Source: Vibrio sinus (lineage in GTDB: Bacteria; Pseudomonadota; Gammaproteobacteria; Enterobacterales; Vibrionaceae). Taken from it: a stretch of DNA of 64,000 nucleotides. The stretch spans positions 1 through 64,000 of the forward strand of contig NZ_JAMKMR010000022.1 of assembly GCF_023634645.1 (NCBI RefSeq), in the 5' to 3' direction. The notes below the pieces were generated by a model. The model worked only from the letters and a program-made list of their open reading frames with translations, ran no database searches and was not told the origin of the DNA. Made by a program: the position numbers and the translations under genes. Positions 55,375 to 64,000 of the stretch are shown one piece after another. How positions within the stretch are numbered: position 1 is the stretch's first letter; the number at the start of each line of letters is the position of its first letter.

Positions 55375-57351
55375 ATGAGCTTCAATTTGCTGTCTGAAGA
55401 CTGGTTGTTGCCGCTACTTATCCTCACTTTTGGCCTACTTGCTGTGGTTGGTATGTTGCTTCGCGTTCGTTTGTGGCGACAAGGGCAAAAAGAGCCTGTA
55501 GCGATCTTTGCAGGACTAAAAGCGATGCCAAAGCGCTATCTCGTCGATCTTCACCATGTGGTGGCGCGTGATAAAGCCATGTCTCACACTCATGTCGCCA
55601 CGGCGGGCGGTTTTGTGCTTTCAGCGCTACTCATTGTTGTGGTTCATGTGTTTCAGCTCGAATCTCAAGTACTTTCTTGGGGATTGCTCGTATCGCTTGC
55701 GTTGATGTTGGCAGGAGCGGCGTTTGTCTTTTATCGCCGTGTTAACCCGCCGTCTCGCTTGTCCAAAGGAGCGTGGATGCGTTTGCCAAAAAGCTTGATT
55801 GCGTTTGCTGTCAGCTTTTTTTTGCTCACGCTGCCGACTTCGGGGCTCGTCCCCCTAGGGTGGGGAGGCGAAGCGCTGAATATTTTTCTGCTGATCGGTG
55901 TTATTTGGGGGATGGGGGAGTTAGTTTTCGGCATGGGTTGGGGCGGGCCAATGAAACACGCCTTTGCGGGGGCGCTGCACCTAGCATTCCATCGCCGACC
56001 TGAGCGTTTTTCTGGTGGTCGTTCAACTGGGTTGAAAGTGCTCGATCTGGAAGCCAATAAGCTTGGAGTAGAGAAGCCAGCGGATTTTAAATGGAACCAA
56101 TTGCTTGGATTTGATGCCTGTGTGCAATGCGGCAAATGTGAAGCCATGTGCCCAGCTTTTGCGGCAGGTCAGCCACTGAATCCGAAAAAGCTTATCCAAG
56201 ATATGGTGGTTGGCCTCTCAGGAGGAAGCGACAAACATTACGCGGGCAGCCCTTATCCGGGTAAAAAAATAGCGGAGGCTCGCGGAGGGGCGCATAACCC
56301 CATTGTGAATGGACTTGTGCAGGCTGACACTTTGTGGGCTTGCACCACTTGCCGTGCATGTGTCGAAGAATGTCCGATGATGATTGAGCATGTTGACGCT
56401 ATCGTGGATATACGTCGCTTTTTGACTTTGGAAAAAGGTCAAACGCCGGAAAAAGGGGTTGAGGTACTGGAAAATCTTATTTACACCGATAACCCAAATG
56501 GCTTAGTCCCACACCATCGCTCACATTGGGCAGCCGATCAGGATCTGAAACTGATGTCGGAGGTGAAGCGCGCTGATGTTTTGTTTTGGGTATCGGATGG
56601 TGCCTTTGATATGCGCAGCCAGAGGATCTTAAAAGCCTTCGTACAAATCGTCAAAGCCGCTGGCATCGATATGGTGATTTTGGGGGACGAAGAGCTTGAT
56701 TGTGGAGATGTGGCGCGCCGCCTGGGCGATGAAGCAACCTTCCAACGGCTGGCCAAGCGCAATATTAAAACCTTGTGCCAATATGATTTTAACTGCATTG
56801 TCACGACCGACCCACATGCCTTTCACACGCTCAGAAATGAATATCCAGATCTCTATCCTGAGGGTGAGAAGCCGCAGTATCCAGTGTGGCACCACTCAAC
56901 CTTCATCAATCAGCTGGCGGAAAAAGGCCTGATTCAGTTGCGCGCCTATCAAGGGGGGAAAGTGACCTATCATGACCCTTGCTATCTTGGCCGTTATAAC
57001 GGCGAATACCAATCACCACGCGCTTTGTTGAAACTGTTGGGCTGTGAGCTGGTGGAAATGGAGCGCTCTGGATTTCGCTCGCGATGCTGTGGTGGTGGTG
57101 GCGCTGCGCCAATCACTGATATTCCAGGAGAAAAGCGTATTGCCGACATGCGTATGCAAGATATTCGTCACACTGGCGCAGATCTAGTGGCAGTGGGGTG
57201 TCAGCAATGCACCGCCATGCTCGAAGGGGTGGTTGAGCCAAGGCCACAAGTCAAAGATATCGCTGAAATCGTCGCTGAAGCTTTGCTGTTGGACAAACCC
57301 TCTGCAGAGGCGTTTGTTTGGACGCCAGAGTCGAGTGTTGAGCCGGTATAG
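55375..57351 (+). CDS. dgcB: DgcB, Fe-S membrane electron-transfer protein
   Basis: Takes electrons from DgcA/Etf toward the quinone pool. The frame opens at 55300, but ATG 55375 with GAGGAG upstream gives 658 residues. About four to six hydrophobic segments in residues 1-200, then two 4Fe-4S motifs, CVQCGKCEAMCP (about 246) and CTTCRACVEECP (about 322), and two CCG-type heterodisulfide-reductase domains (DPCYLGRYNGEY, about 535, and RCCGGGGAA, about 570). The Pseudomonas dgcB gene has the same architecture and position. Confidence 0.9.
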   Translation: MSFNLLSEDWLLPLLILTFGLLAVVGMLLRVRLWRQGQKEPVAIFAGLKAMPKRYLVDLHHVVARDKAMSHTHVATAGGFVLSALLIVVVHVFQLESQVLSWGLLVSLALMLAGAAFVFYRRVNPPSRLSKGAWMRLPKSLIAFAVSFFLLTLPTSGLVPLGWGGEALNIFLLIGVIWGMGELVFGMGWGGPMKHAFAGALHLAFHRRPERFSGGRSTGLKVLDLEANKLGVEKPADFKWNQLLGFDACVQCGKCEAMCPAFAAGQPLNPKKLIQDMVVGLSGGSDKHYAGSPYPGKKIAEARGGAHNPIVNGLVQADTLWACTTCRACVEECPMMIEHVDAIVDIRRFLTLEKGQTPEKGVEVLENLIYTDNPNGLVPHHRSHWAADQDLKLMSEVKRADVLFWVSDGAFDMRSQRILKAFVQIVKAAGIDMVILGDEELDCGDVARRLGDEATFQRLAKRNIKTLCQYDFNCIVTTDPHAFHTLRNEYPDLYPEGEKPQYPVWHHSTFINQLAEKGLIQLRAYQGGKVTYHDPCYLGRYNGEYQSPRALLKLLGCELVEMERSGFRSRCCGGGGAAPITDIPGEKRIADMRMQDIRHTGADLVAVGCQQCTAMLEGVVEPRPQVKDIAEIVAEALLLDKPSAEAFVWTPESSVEPV

Positions 57352-57360
57352 GAGCCAAAT

Positions 57361-58599
57361 ATGAATGAGCGTATTTTACGTCGTGATCGCCGGGTGGAAT
57401 GGATTCGGCGTAACCGCTTGCATCCACAGCATCTCCAGTATCAGCTGCAGCCTGATGAGTGTCGTGGGCCAAGCGGCTTAATTCGGCGTTACCCTCACCA
57501 GGTCGGATTCATTGGGCCAAATGGTATCAAGCGTATTGATCGCTTGAACGGCAGTCGTGTCTTGTCAATTAGTCTAGGCAGCAAAAAAGCAGAAGCCAAT
57601 ACCGCCTTGCCAATGCATTGTGTTGAAGCGGCTAAATATTACCTGATTGTGGTGCCGGATATGCCTGGGGGCAGGTTGTCTAGCCACGACCGTGATGTGC
57701 TGGGCTTGGCGCATCAGTTAGTGGCGCAATACGGTGCGGGTGGCGCCGTCATGGCGGTAGTGTTTGGTCTACATCGAGAAACAGAGTTTGCTACCGCAGG
57801 TGTTGACCGCTTGCTGCATTTAAGCTGTGCGACCTTTGATGGCTACTGCCCCGAGCGAAAAGCCGATGCGCTTGCCCAAATTGATCACCAATTTAGCCCT
57901 AAACATTGGTTGATGCCTGACAGCATTGATGGAGGATTTGAACTTGGTGCGCGTCTGGCTGCTTCAATCAATGAAAGGCCCGTAACTCAGGCCTGGAAGG
58001 TGAACACAAAAGAATCCATATGTCGTGCAGGTAATGGAAGAGTCGATATTAAGCGTCATACTCCAAAATGTCTTTTGTTGGCGCCAGAATGCGCGCCGCA
58101 CATTGATGAAACTTGTCACCAAGTGTTAGAGGTTGAGTTTAGTTATCGAGATAGCTATGCCAGCCAGATTGAGGACTTAGGCCAAATTGCCGTCGATCCG
58201 CAAGCCATTCCGCTCACTGAAGCGGAATTTATTTTATCTGCTGGTAACGGAATTCATGATTGGGATCAGTTCCACCGGGCAGCCGAGGTGCTCGGTGCCA
58301 CCGAAGGGGCCAGTCGCGTCGCGGTGGATGATGGCTTTATGCCGCGCAGTCGTCAGGTGGGGGCTACAGGCCATTGGGTGAGCGCTCGGGTGTATTTGGC
58401 TGTTGGCATCAGTGGCGCGATTCAGCATCTACAAGGCATTGAGGGCTGCGATAAAGTTATTGCCGTGAACACCGATGTTGGCTGCGATATGGTCAAGCGT
58501 GCGGATCTTAGCGTGATTGCTGATAGCAACGCACTGCTTATTGAATTAGTCGCTTTGATGAAACAGCACCAAGGGGAGACGTGTCAGGATGCCGCTTAA
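57361..58599 (+). CDS. etfA: Electron transfer flavoprotein alpha subunit
   Basis: FAD-binding subunit of the Etf that serves this pathway. The C-terminal domain has EFILSAGNGI (about 285), the RQVGATGHWVSARVYLAVGISGA block (about 325-347), where the FAD phosphate and flavin are bound, and ADLSVIADSN (about 380). The N-terminal part (about 1-60) carries a basic extra segment absent from ordinary EtfA. 412 residues. Its stop overlaps etfB by 11 bases. Confidence 0.9.
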   Translation: MNERILRRDRRVEWIRRNRLHPQHLQYQLQPDECRGPSGLIRRYPHQVGFIGPNGIKRIDRLNGSRVLSISLGSKKAEANTALPMHCVEAAKYYLIVVPDMPGGRLSSHDRDVLGLAHQLVAQYGAGGAVMAVVFGLHRETEFATAGVDRLLHLSCATFDGYCPERKADALAQIDHQFSPKHWLMPDSIDGGFELGARLAASINERPVTQAWKVNTKESICRAGNGRVDIKRHTPKCLLLAPECAPHIDETCHQVLEVEFSYRDSYASQIEDLGQIAVDPQAIPLTEAEFILSAGNGIHDWDQFHRAAEVLGATEGASRVAVDDGFMPRSRQVGATGHWVSARVYLAVGISGAIQHLQGIEGCDKVIAVNTDVGCDMVKRADLSVIADSNALLIELVALMKQHQGETCQDAA

Positions 58600-59380
58600 A
58601 CCCACTCCATCATTACGCATTAGTGCCTTGGTTTCTGTTGGTGTGCACCCAGATTCTGGGCGCTCTCGCCGTGCAGCGACCGATGCCCGAGCCATCGAGT
58701 TGGCATTAAATATAGACAATATAGAGCTAGAAGTGGTGCACGCTGGCGATCCGTACCATCCAGCGCTACGAGAGTATGCTGGAATGGGCCTGAGTCATTT
58801 GCGTGTAATTGCTCAAGATGAACAACGCGATGCCATTGATTCGTTGGCCACTTATTTGACAAATACTATGCCCGATATTGTGCTCACGGGTACGAGAGCA
58901 GAAAGTGGCGAGTCGTCCGGGCTACTGCCTTTTTTTCTCTCGCAGCGGATGGCCTGTCCGCTGGTGTCCGGTATTACCAATATCTTGCAGATTGAGAATG
59001 GCTACGCCGAGGTGTTGCAAGCACTGCCGCGCGGTCAGCGCCGATCACTGCGTGTGCCGTTGCCGTTTGTGGCCTCTGTACATGAAGCGGCGAAACCACC
59101 CAGACAAAATGCATTCGGCTTGGCGCGCCGAACACATATCGATATTACCAAATCAGAATCAACCACACTCGATAACGAGCGAATGAGTTGGCAGACAATG
59201 CCTGCAAAAGCCAGAGCCAAGCGGTTAAAAGTCGTCAAGGCGAAAACGGCGGCGGAGCGCTTTAAAGCGGCAACCGTCAAAGCCAGCGCGTCCGGCGGCC
59301 GGGTCATGAAAGACCAATCGGTGCAAGAAAAGGCACAGGCGGTGTTTGATCTGATGTTGGAAGAAGGAGTGATTCGTTGA
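58589..59380 (+). CDS. etfB: Electron transfer flavoprotein beta subunit
   Basis: Partner of the alpha subunit, with ALRISALVSVGVHPD near the start, DATDARAIELALN (AMP-binding region, about 28-40), and VLTGTRAESGESSGLLPFFLS (about 96). The C-terminal 60 residues are basic, longer than in classical EtfB. 263 residues. The start is inside etfA (11-base overlap). Confidence 0.88.
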   Translation: MPLKPTPSLRISALVSVGVHPDSGRSRRAATDARAIELALNIDNIELEVVHAGDPYHPALREYAGMGLSHLRVIAQDEQRDAIDSLATYLTNTMPDIVLTGTRAESGESSGLLPFFLSQRMACPLVSGITNILQIENGYAEVLQALPRGQRRSLRVPLPFVASVHEAAKPPRQNAFGLARRTHIDITKSESTTLDNERMSWQTMPAKARAKRLKVVKAKTAAERFKAATVKASASGGRVMKDQSVQEKAQAVFDLMLEEGVIR

Positions 59381-59458
59381 ACATGGTTTGAAGCGAGTCG
59401 GTACGTATTCTGGTGAACCCAGATGAGAAAAGACAAATAAGACTCAAAGAGGGATCCA

Positions 59459-61090
59459 ATGAAAACAATTGTAGGCTCTGCCCCAAAGCGAAGAGGATCA
59501 GTGTCGCGTGTTAAATATGACACCGATTACCGCACTGGTCAGGATAACATTCGTTTTTGGGGACTGGACATACACAATCCAGTATTTGGCATAAGTTTAG
59601 GATTAATACTGCTGTTTATTATTTTAATCCTCAGTTATCCGCACGCGGCAAAACAGGCGCTGACCACAGCTCGAAGCTGGTCTATCAATAACTTCGACTG
59701 GTTGTTCATGAGTGGCTGTAACCTGTTTGTGCTGTTTTGTTTTATGTTGTTAGTGCTGCCCGTTGGCAAAATTCGCTTGGGTGGTGTGGATGCAAAACCA
59801 GAATTTTCGACGCTTTCCTGGTTCAGTATGCTGTTTTCTGCCGGGATGGGGATTGGCCTGTTGTTCTGGAGTGTCTCTGAGCCAGTGGCGTATTACACTG
59901 GCTGGAGCGGTACGCCACTCAATGTTGCACCGTATACGCAAGCTGGGGAAAAACTGGCGCTCAGCGCGACCATGTTCCATTGGGGATTACATCCTTGGGC
60001 GGTGTACGCGGTGGTAGGTCTGGCGCTGGCGTTCTTTAGCTATAATAAAGGACTTCCTCTGACCATCCGCTCTGCGTTTTATCCGATTCTGGGTGAACGC
60101 TGTTGGGGGCCGATTGGCAACATCATTGATATTTTGGCGGTGTTGGCCACCATTTTTGGCCTTGCTACCTCGCTCGGACTTGGTGCGCAACAAGCAGCGG
60201 GTGGGCTGAACTACTTGTTTGGAATCAATAACGATCTGGTGACGCAGGTCGCGTTTATCATCGCGGTTACCATGATAGCAATCCTGTCCGTATCGTTCGG
60301 GCTCGATGGTGGCATTAGGATAGTCAGCAACCTAAATATGATTCTGGCTGTAGGTTTAATTGCATTGATCATTGCTGTTGGCCCAACACTGTATATTTTC
60401 CGTTCGGTTGACACGATTGTCTCAGGTTATACCGAGAATTTCATGTCTTTATCCAATTGGATAGGACGGAAAGATACTGAGTGGCTCCACAGCTGGACGG
60501 TGTTTTATTGGGCGTGGTGGGTGTCTTGGTCACCATTTGTGGGCATATTCATTGCTCGCATCTCCAAAGGTCGTACCGTACGCGAATTCATTTTGGCGGT
60601 ATTACTGCTGCCAACCTTGGTCACGGTGATTTGGATGGCCGTCATGGGCGGTACTGCAATGGAGCAAGTTACGCATGGCATCGGTGAGCTGTCTAATGGC
60701 ATCACAGATGTTTCGCAAGCCATGTTTCAAATGTTCGCCAGCCTTCCATTAACGTCATTGCTGTCCGCGCTAGGACTCATACTAGTGGTGACCTTTTTTG
60801 TGACCTCGGCCGACTCTGGCGCACTAGTGATCGACAGCATTACCTCGGGTGGCAAAAGTAATATTCCCGTTGCACAGCGTGTGTTGTGGGCATCGTTGGA
60901 AGGCGTTATTGCGATTGTACTGCTGCTTGGTGGCGGTTCAAACGCACTGACTGCCCTTCAGGCGGGGGCCATCAGTACTGGGCTTCCGTTTACTCTGGTG
61001 CTGATCATGATGTGCTGGAGCCTGTATCGTGGCTTAAATTCGGAAAAACATTTGTATTATACCCGTAGCGTACGGCTATACCGTAAATAG
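59459..61090 (+). CDS. BCCT-family betaine/carnitine/choline transporter
   Basis: Twelve predicted membrane helices over 543 residues. The family signature WAWWVSWSPFVGIFIARISKG lies near residues 352-372, and MGIGLLFWSVSEP near 133-145. It probably imports glycine betaine for the demethylation enzymes around it. No long regulatory C-terminal tail, so transport for nutrition rather than osmotic response is likely (inference). GAGGGATCC precedes the ATG. Confidence 0.93.
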   Translation: MKTIVGSAPKRRGSVSRVKYDTDYRTGQDNIRFWGLDIHNPVFGISLGLILLFIILILSYPHAAKQALTTARSWSINNFDWLFMSGCNLFVLFCFMLLVLPVGKIRLGGVDAKPEFSTLSWFSMLFSAGMGIGLLFWSVSEPVAYYTGWSGTPLNVAPYTQAGEKLALSATMFHWGLHPWAVYAVVGLALAFFSYNKGLPLTIRSAFYPILGERCWGPIGNIIDILAVLATIFGLATSLGLGAQQAAGGLNYLFGINNDLVTQVAFIIAVTMIAILSVSFGLDGGIRIVSNLNMILAVGLIALIIAVGPTLYIFRSVDTIVSGYTENFMSLSNWIGRKDTEWLHSWTVFYWAWWVSWSPFVGIFIARISKGRTVREFILAVLLLPTLVTVIWMAVMGGTAMEQVTHGIGELSNGITDVSQAMFQMFASLPLTSLLSALGLILVVTFFVTSADSGALVIDSITSGGKSNIPVAQRVLWASLEGVIAIVLLLGGGSNALTALQAGAISTGLPFTLVLIMMCWSLYRGLNSEKHLYYTRSVRLYRK

Positions 61091-61097
61091 CGAAATT

Positions 61098-61129
61098 GGG
61101 GCTGTTGTCACTTATCTGACAACAGCCCC
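61098..61129. terminator. Bidirectional terminator between the BCCT gene and gbcA
   Basis: Perfect 13-base stem GGGGCTGTTGTCA/TGACAACAGCCCC with a six-base loop, between convergent genes. Confidence 0.85.
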
Positions 61130-61162
61130 TAATCATTGACTCTTACAGCAGAGAGCGAGTTT

Positions 61163-62434
61163 TTAGCTAGAAGTATTGAGGTTATCTAGCACCCGATCTG
61201 AGTACCAGTTAAGAAAATCAAGCACCGCATATTCGTACGTTTTCGAATACGGGCCTGGTTGGTAGCTGAGTGAATTTATCCCTCGCTGGTTTTCTTCACC
61301 AAGGATTCGGTCTTGGTCATTGGTGGCGTCCCAAACCTGGCGCAGACGATCAGGATCGTAGTCAACACCTTCTACCGCGTCTTTATGCACAAACCATTTT
61401 GTCGTCACCAGTGATTCTTGCGCCGAAATTGGCAAGACGCGAAAGACAATGAAATGATCGCTTTGCATATGGTTCCAAGAGTTGGGTAAGTGCAGAATTC
61501 GTAAAGAGCCAAGCTGACGGTTCTTGATGCGACCAAGTAATTTTGAGCAGCCCTGACTACCATCAATGGTCATGACTTGAGTCCCTTCTTTTAACGGCAT
61601 GCGCACCAGACGATTACGCTGGCCAAAGTTTTTGTGCGCGTGCGGTATGGCTTCTGCCTCCCATTCGGCGGCCATGCGTTTGCAGTAGGCAAGAAATTCT
61701 GCCGAAGCACGAGGATCAGTGGTATCGTCCCACTCCAACAACGTATTGAGCAGTTCAGGGTGGCTTCCTGCACAGTGATAGCATTCTCGGTTATTTTCAA
61801 TCACCAGTTTCCAGTTGGCTTTTTCGTGCATGGTCGACTCGGCAGCCAGTTTGGTTTTTTCCACATCATACGGCGCCATGTACTCATCCAGTGTGCTGAG
61901 AAATTCATCGAAATCGGAATCAGGCGGCGTATCACCTAAACAGATGAAAATGAACCCGCCTGCCGTTTTACAATGCACATCATGAAGTCGGTGCTCAGAA
62001 AGGTTAAATCCTTCTCCCATTTCTGTTCCTGCGTAGAGCAGGTTACCTTTGGTATTGTAGGTCCACTGATGATAAGGGCAAACTAGATTGGCCACCTTGC
62101 CTCGTGCTTCAAGGCAAATGCGTGAGCCTCGGTGACGACAGGTGTTATGGAACGCATTCACGGAGCCATCAGCATCGCGCACAATCAATACTGGATTCTG
62201 GGCAATTTCAACGGTGAAATAGTCACCTTTGGATGGGATCTCGCTCGTCATACCAACGAATAGCCACTCTTTTTGAAAGATCTCTTCCACGTCGATGCGA
62301 AACAAGTAGGGGTCAGTATAAAGTGGTCGAGGCAGCGAATAGCCTGGTTGGCGGTCGACCAATATCTTCGTCATTTCACTGCGAGCTAGGTCCAGGTTTG
62401 CATAAGTGATATTGAGTAAATCATTTTGTGTCAT
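61163..62434 (-). CDS. gbcA: Glycine betaine monooxygenase oxygenase subunit GbcA
   Basis: Rieske non-haem iron oxygenase that removes the first methyl of glycine betaine to give dimethylglycine. Rieske 2Fe-2S motif C-x-H...C-x-x-H at C108-H110 and C128-H131 (numbering from the upstream ATG at 62461). The mononuclear iron site is NNRECYHCAGSHPELL (about 225). ATG 62434 is preferred, because AAGGAAG lies at the right distance; the frame also opens at 62461, giving 9 more residues. Divergent from gbcB across about 330 bases, as in Pseudomonas. Confidence 0.92.
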   Translation of the reverse strand: MTQNDLLNITYANLDLARSEMTKILVDRQPGYSLPRPLYTDPYLFRIDVEEIFQKEWLFVGMTSEIPSKGDYFTVEIAQNPVLIVRDADGSVNAFHNTCRHRGSRICLEARGKVANLVCPYHQWTYNTKGNLLYAGTEMGEGFNLSEHRLHDVHCKTAGGFIFICLGDTPPDSDFDEFLSTLDEYMAPYDVEKTKLAAESTMHEKANWKLVIENNRECYHCAGSHPELLNTLLEWDDTTDPRASAEFLAYCKRMAAEWEAEAIPHAHKNFGQRNRLVRMPLKEGTQVMTIDGSQGCSKLLGRIKNRQLGSLRILHLPNSWNHMQSDHFIVFRVLPISAQESLVTTKWFVHKDAVEGVDYDPDRLRQVWDATNDQDRILGEENQRGINSLSYQPGPYSKTYEYAVLDFLNWYSDRVLDNLNTSS

Positions 62435-62788
62435 TTCTGCCGTCTTCCTTTTAGTTGTCATTTCGGTCTGGGCTTATTTATCAATGACTCTTCCTGCCCA
62501 GTACCTCAGGAAATGAGCCTGTTGCTGAGTGTATCTTGCATGATTGCCACCTGCTCTGAGAGTCTGTTCGCGACATGAAATGATGCTGTTTGAGACAAGT
62601 GATAAACAATGTCGAGCAATGACTGTTTTGGATAACCCGATGTCGCACAGGGATAACTATTAAATATCGGATGGCAGAACAATACAGATACCCCGAGTGG
62701 GTAGATATAGCTAAGTAAGGTAGCCATGAGTACCCCATCAACAACGTGGTTGGCTATGACTATGAAACCGTTGCAGAAATGACAGACT
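62435..62788. other. Divergent promoter region of gbcA and gbcB
   Basis: No gene seen. It must contain both divergent promoters and probably the GbdR-like activator sites. No perfect palindrome stands out by eye. Confidence 0.5.
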
Positions 62789-63919
62789 ATGACTGACACG
62801 AATAATGCCATCGCTACCAGCAGTAGCGCTTTTACGCCCGTCGCAACACAAACCTGGAGCAACGGACGCCACATCGTACGATGTGTGAAAGCCATTCAGG
62901 AAACTTGGGATACAAAAACCTTCTGTTTTATGGCCGAACAACCCATCATGTTTTTCTTCAAGCCAGGTCAGTTTGTTACATTAGAGCTTGAAATCGATGG
63001 TCAGCAAATATTTCGCTCTTACACCATATCTAGCTCGCCTTCCGTGCCTTATAGCTTTTCAATTACCGTGAAACGAGTGCCAGGCGGTTTTGTGTCTAAC
63101 TGGATTCACGACCATATGGATGAAGGCACTGAACTGGCGGTACATGGTCCAGTAGGCGACTTCAACAGTATTGATTTTCCGGCCGAGAAAGTATTGCTGC
63201 TTTCCGGTGGCGTAGGAATTACGCCGCTTATCTCGATGGCGCGCTGGGTATACGATACCAACAGCGATGTGGACGTGTTGTTTGTACACAGTGCTCGTAC
63301 ACCTAGGGACATTATTTTCCATCGAGAGTTGGAATTGATGTCGTCCCGCATTGCTAATTTTCACCTACATCTTATCTGCGAACAGCTCGAATCTGGCCAA
63401 AATTGGTCTGGTTACCGAGGCTTTTTGGATGCTGACAAACTGAGTATCATCGCCCCAGACTTCATGCAGCGAGAAATTTTTTGTTGCGGCCCGACTCCCT
63501 ACATGAGCGCGGTTCGCCGACTGCTTAAGCAGTCTGGCTTTGATATGGATCGATATCATCAAGAATCATTTGGCCCAACACCGCAAGAGGTTGAAGATCA
63601 GGTTGTACAAGATGCCGAAGTAGCGGCTGAAGAAGCAGACGCCATTTTGCCCAGTGAGTTGATTGAAGTGTGTTTTACTCACAGTGATAAATCGGTGCAA
63701 ATTGCGCCGGGAGAAACCGTTCATGCGGCTGCGGCAAAAGTGGGGCTAACTATTCCTAAAGCGTGTGGGATGGGCATTTGCGGTACCTGTAAAGTGAAAA
63801 AGACCCATGGCAGTGTCGAGATGCAGCATAACGGCGGCATTACGGATGAAGATGTGGACGATGGGTACATTCTATCTTGCTGCAGTATTCCAACTGGCAA
63901 CGTGATAGTGGATTACTGA
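62789..63919 (+). CDS. gbcB: Glycine betaine monooxygenase reductase subunit GbcB
   Basis: Supplies electrons from NAD(P)H to GbcA. FAD domain with RSYTISSSPS (about 72), NAD domain with LLLSGGVGITPLISMARW (about 133-150), then a C-terminal plant-type 2Fe-2S ferredoxin domain with CGMGICGTC and a later Cys (about 326-365). 376 residues, standard. Divergent from gbcA. Confidence 0.92.
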   Translation: MTDTNNAIATSSSAFTPVATQTWSNGRHIVRCVKAIQETWDTKTFCFMAEQPIMFFFKPGQFVTLELEIDGQQIFRSYTISSSPSVPYSFSITVKRVPGGFVSNWIHDHMDEGTELAVHGPVGDFNSIDFPAEKVLLLSGGVGITPLISMARWVYDTNSDVDVLFVHSARTPRDIIFHRELELMSSRIANFHLHLICEQLESGQNWSGYRGFLDADKLSIIAPDFMQREIFCCGPTPYMSAVRRLLKQSGFDMDRYHQESFGPTPQEVEDQVVQDAEVAAEEADAILPSELIEVCFTHSDKSVQIAPGETVHAAAAKVGLTIPKACGMGICGTCKVKKTHGSVEMQHNGGITDEDVDDGYILSCCSIPTGNVIVDY

Positions 63920-64000
63920 CAGCGCAGGTACGAGATTGGACTCTCGTCAGTTTTTTGGATATGGCTTTGCAATCTGCAGGCGCGGCGAACGGCTTCCACC

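Noticed and set aside
1..64000. tRNA, rRNA or riboswitch
   Set aside because: I saw no cloverleaf, ribosomal or known riboswitch consensus, though weak ones could escape reading by eye.

Overview
The window looks like part of a Vibrio or close Vibrionaceae replicon. The reasons are a Vibrio-type M9 collagenase, a complete Tad/Flp pilus locus, a GlxA-type regulator with a glycine betaine catabolic cluster, and moderately AT-rich DNA with very AT-rich islands. It opens with a P1/F-type parA-parB pair, so this is probably a large plasmid, megaplasmid or secondary replicon (inference); no replication initiator gene is visible.

Layout. (1) 0.2-3.7 kb: parA, parB, a palindrome that could be a ParB site, and a membrane/coiled-coil protein. 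(2) 4-7.1 kb: secreted collagenase and a PAP2 membrane protein. (3) 7.2-10.1 kb: two inverted, dead IS1-family derivatives with the same internal deletion, flanking a very AT-rich phosphoethanolamine-transferase-like gene. (4) 10.4-25.1 kb: a second tadG-like gene, an Old Yellow Enzyme family gene on the other strand, then flp-tadV-rcpC-rcpA-rcpB-tadZ-tadA-tadB-tadC-tadD-tadE-tadF-tadG and an OmpA-domain gene. (5) 25.3-29.1 kb: a 974-residue proline-rich, internally duplicated protein and a decayed IS91-family transposase. (6) 29.4-35.5 kb: an unannotated 51-residue peptide of six C-D-F-M-D-S-type repeats, a stem-loop, then an ATP-grasp ligase, an ornithine-racemase-like PLP enzyme and a cupin-like protein, closed by a strong hairpin; a hybrid histidine kinase follows. 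I consider this the most novel system in the window: a candidate ribosomally made, modified peptide. (7) 35.9-40.2 kb: a CesT/DspF-like chaperone and an AvrE/DspE-family type III effector. (8) 40.5-46.8 kb: an HD-GYP sensor, small lipoprotein, DUF234 ATPase and orphan genes. (9) 47-50 kb: pullulanase. (10) 50.2-64 kb: glycine betaine to sarcosine catabolism (gbdR-like regulator, M19 dipeptidase, DUF protein, dgcA, dgcB, etfA, etfB, BCCT transporter, gbcA, gbcB).

How the genes work together. The last cluster is coherent: the BCCT carrier imports betaine, GbcAB removes one methyl group to give dimethylglycine, DgcAB with the dedicated Etf pair demethylates dimethylglycine, and the GlxA/AraC regulator probably senses the substrate. 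The Tad genes build an adhesive Flp pilus. The middle of the window (7-45 kb) is a patchwork of accessory modules separated by IS1 and IS91 debris, typical of gain by transfer. No tRNA, rRNA or CRISPR array was seen. All assignments come from reading motifs by eye; no database search was run.
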